Source: Polytrichum commune
Taxonomy: Eukaryota; Streptophyta; Polytrichopsida; Polytrichales; Polytrichaceae
DNA length: 64,000 nt
Assembly (NCBI GenBank): GCA_950295325.1
Contig: OX485809.1
Location: 27,838,001-27,902,000, forward strand
Reading direction: 5' to 3'
A model generated the notes under the pieces. The model was not told the origin of the DNA. It was given only the letters and a program-made list of their open reading frames with translations, and made no database searches. The translations under genes and the position numbers were made by a program. Below, piece by piece: positions 61,361 through 64,000 of the stretch; position 1 is the first letter of the stretch; every line of letters starts with the position of its first letter.

Positions 61361-62250
61361 TGGCTTCCATATAGAACACCATCTACTGTAATTTGTGCCT
61401 CATTTCCTAATAAGATATGTTGTTTAATATATGTGGAGGGATCATCCAACAACAAAGTGATTGCTTAAATGGCTTCATATAATGTTGAACTCCACATATT
61501 AGTATTTGATAGCTTCATATTTGTATACATGGTGCTTCTCTCATTTACTATCACTATATTCAATATTTGTAGACTTTATCTTGTCTCAACTAAATATATG
61601 AACAACAACAACATTGTCTAATGTTTGGGTCGTCCTACCTAAACCATCTTCATATGAGTTCTTAATTGGGTTCTTCAGCAAAAACACCCGCTTCAATATA
61701 TTTGTATCTCATAAATATGTAAACTTGTAAATAAGTATGTTAATGTTCCATCATGCTATAAATCAAACAACATCTTTGTTGCTTTTCGCAAACAACAATG
61801 ATATTAAGTTGTCAACACTTAATATTGCATAATTCCATATTATAATGAATGACACTACATAAACTTGTATAATTAGATTTAGTTCAATGGTATGTGTTAA
61901 CGGATCCATCGTAGGCTATAGCATTGTCCTTTACCAACAACCTTCATAGATAATTACAATATATAACTGGAAACCATTCATTGTGTAAATGGTTACCATA
62001 GTTATATTATTCCATTATGTAATTGCCTACGAGGATTGCAATATAATTATTAAATACTCCTCTTAGTCTAGTATCTATCATTCTCGATTCATGCATATGT
62101 GTAGATTACTAAAATTACAAAACCAATACAGTTTCATTATTTGATATTAGCAAATCCATCGGGGGACCATTAAATTAAAAACCTTAGGCTATAAAGGTTT
62201 TTTAGTATCCTCAAGGATGGTATGGGATAGGTGGCTAAAGGATACCCACC
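61361..62250. other. Intergenic, AT-rich
   Basis: No gene. At 61624-61645 a single degenerate palindrome (tttgggtcgtcctacctaaa) resembles the 58-kb motif. Confidence 0.4.
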
Positions 62251-62259
62251 TGCGAGGCC

Positions 62260-62660
62260 TATCGACCGTCGATGGGCCTGGGGCTCTCCAATGGCTCAAA
62301 TTGTGTATTCGTTTGGGCCATGGAGCGCCCCGTGACACGTGGCGGCCATGAGCCGAACGGACACGAAAGGCGCCGGCCCGAATGGGTCCCGCCCTTGAGT
62401 GACCTTCCCCCTTTCACTCTCCCCTCCGCACTTTCTCCTTCTCTCTCCTCCGCTCCAAGCTCCTCCTCCTTTGTACGTTCCTCATACTTTCTGGAGGCGC
62501 CGCCGCTCTTGAAAGCGCCGCCTCCTCCCTTGCATTCTCTCTCTCCTTGTCGAACTCGCATTCCCTCTCTCCTTCCCTCTTCATCATTATCTCATTCTCT
62601 CTTTCACTCCTCCTCTTCTTTTGATCTATTTTGTTGTTCATTGAGTGCGCATTGACCGAG
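62260..62660 (+). promoter_or_regulatory. GC-rich, CT-rich promoter-like region
   Basis: G+C rises sharply after 62250. A G-box-type ACACGTGGC lies at 62335-62343. From 62400 to 62640 the plus strand is a long pyrimidine stretch (ctctcc, cctcctcc), as in many plant 5' leaders. A plus-strand frame of 127 codons (62272-62655) is low-complexity serine and proline and is probably not a protein. If a gene starts here it would run rightward out of the window; no coding exon is seen. Confidence 0.4.
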
Positions 62661-62910
62661 TTCTAAGTGTAGTATGAGTTTAGGGTTTGTTTTTGTATTA
62701 AAGTCTATACATTTTAGCCATTTCAGAACGTCTTTGTTGTTTTGGAGTGTGAGTGTTGTTTCAAAGTGGTTGTGTCAGTTCCTCCTGGTCTTAGAAACAT
62801 TCATGTGTGAGTGTAGAGTGATTTCGGAATTAGAATGATTGTTCGAAAATCAGGATGCATGTGTGGCCTTCAGATAGCTTCTTTGTTCATGTTTGTAAAC
62901 ACTTGTTACA

Positions 62911-63038
62911 TTCAGAGTGAATGTTTGTGAGGGATTGTTTAATTCTGAGTGAATGTTTGTGAGGGATTGTTTAATTCTGAGTGAATGTTTGTGAAAGCTT
63001 CTTCAATTCAGAGTGAATGTTTGTGAGGCGTTCTTAGT
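62911..63038 (+). repeat. 32-bp tandem repeat, four units
   Basis: Units of ttc(a/t)gagtgaatgtttgtga plus a variable tail start at about 62911, 62943, 62975 and 63007. The first three are nearly identical. Confidence 0.85.
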
Positions 63039-63264
63039 TTTCTGATATCCAATCCTTTCTAGAATCAGCTTCCAAGACTAGCTTGTTAGAACTGCTTCCA
63101 ACAGCAGCTTGTTGTGTAGTTTGCAAAGCAAGGTGATTTCTTCAACTTCTTTATGTGTGTCAATTTCTTTAGAGTTTCGCAGCATCTACAATGCATAAGC
63201 ATTGTATATGCTGCGTAAACACATTATAAAGGTCTCTGGAATCAAAAGTGTTTCGAGAGACGAC

Positions 63265-63950
63265 CCAAACTTCAGTTTGAAGCCCTAAAACACTAAACTC
63301 TGCAGCTGGTTTGGGTAGAGCGACCCAAACTCTCCAGCTGGTTTGGATCGTTCGACCCAAACTCTAAAGATGGTTTGGGTCGTTCGACCCAAACTAGCAG
63401 ATGCTCTGGGTCGTGGGCGCCAATCCATCTGCAGAGTTTGGGTCGCTCGACCCAAACCATAAGCATTGTTTGGGTCTAGGGTTTAGCCAAACTCCGCATC
63501 AAATGTTCATTTATAATTAATTTAATCATCATCTTGGGTGAATATCTAACCCTATCGACCCAATCCATCTGCAGAGTTTGGGTCGCTCGACCCAATCCAT
63601 CTGCAGAGTTTGGGTCGTTCGACCCAAACAGCGCATGAAATGGTAATTCATAATTTAAGTAATCATCATCTTGGGTATGATCTAAGGCCATAGCCGATCA
63701 TTCCATACCGCTACAAAGTTTGGGTCGAACGACCCAAACTTTGCGTAAATTTTTACTGCTTACGAACAATACTTACACTTATAAACAACAACTCAAACAC
63801 CCAAGCAATAATGAAATGACCCACAACTAGAACAGTAGCTCGTGATGATTGTTGTATCCATGAACTTAAAGATTGGTTTTCGTAGCCAAATAATATATTA
63901 TTCATTAGCCATTGTAGGCACAGGTTTGGGTCGTTCGACCCAAACCTGTG
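63265..63950. repeat. Second cluster of TTTGGGTCGNNCGACCCAAA palindromes
   Basis: About nine full or near-full copies at roughly 63309, 63343, 63374, 63437, 63578, 63609, 63718 and 63922, plus half sites near 63265, 63409 and 63556. Centres are CT, TT, AA or AG. Several are preceded by ctgcagagtt or cagctgg. The last (63919-63948) extends to a perfect 28-base palindrome. Spacing is less regular than in the 58-kb array. The cluster may continue beyond the window. Confidence 0.9.
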
Positions 63951-64000
63951 AAAAGTAACCCCATATATAAATGTTACTAAACCCAGACATAAGCCTATAT

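Noticed and set aside
62272-62655. 127-codon plus-strand frame
   Set aside because: Low-complexity serine/proline translation of a pyrimidine tract; more likely leader DNA.

Overview
This is a eukaryotic nuclear window from a streptophyte, most likely a land plant outside the flowering plants. The evidence is a five-exon BELL-class TALE homeobox gene with GT-AG introns, a short run of plant-type CCCTAAA telomeric repeat, and a second intron-bearing gene whose DUF7869-type sequence resembles what I remember of bryophyte, fern and charophyte proteins. Gene density is very low. I can support two intact protein-coding genes in 64 kb; the rest is AT-rich, repeat-laden DNA. The species cannot be named from the sequence alone.

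Layout. 1-9 kb: gene-poor DNA with small inverted-repeat transposons, one of them a nested pair, and the first copy of a dispersed ~220-bp repeat called R1 here. 9-15 kb: a long repeat segment (segment A) that also occurs at 51.3-54.2 kb (segment B). A carries at least two insertions that B lacks, so B supplies their empty sites. 15.9-17.4 kb: an old, diverged repeat series. 18-26 kb: scattered repeats (family F3, R1), a decayed HUH-endonuclease (Replitron-like) reading frame on the minus strand, and a 239-bp GC-rich hairpin. 26.8-30.4 kb: a GC-richer stretch with simple repeats, a CTG/TTG tract and a tandem duplication, read as promoter and leader of the BELL gene. 30.46-33.51 kb: the BELL gene. 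37-46 kb: more dispersed repeats, a fold-back element at 41.2 kb with a 54-bp perfect inverted repeat around a palindromic satellite, a ~160-bp tandem repeat, and a dead LINE end. 49.2-51.1 kb: a 1.96-kb element with 32-bp perfect terminal inverted repeats. 54.7-57.9 kb: an intact two-exon DUF7869 gene on the minus strand. 58.0-58.9 kb: directly upstream of it, an array of about 16 palindromes of the form TTTGGGTCGNNCGACCCAAA. The same palindrome recurs at 63.3-63.95 kb.

How it fits together. The BELL gene is the ordinary host gene: a transcription factor expected to pair with KNOX proteins. The most unusual part is the right end. There a complete 996-residue protein with RNase-H-like acidic motifs, which may be a transposase or a domesticated one, sits next to clustered palindromes that look like binding sites for a dimeric protein. 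A similar palindrome forms the core of the 41.2-kb fold-back element. The link between protein and palindromes is inference. Several short transposons share 8-bp target duplications, and three of those insertions have an uninterrupted paralogous site elsewhere in the same window.
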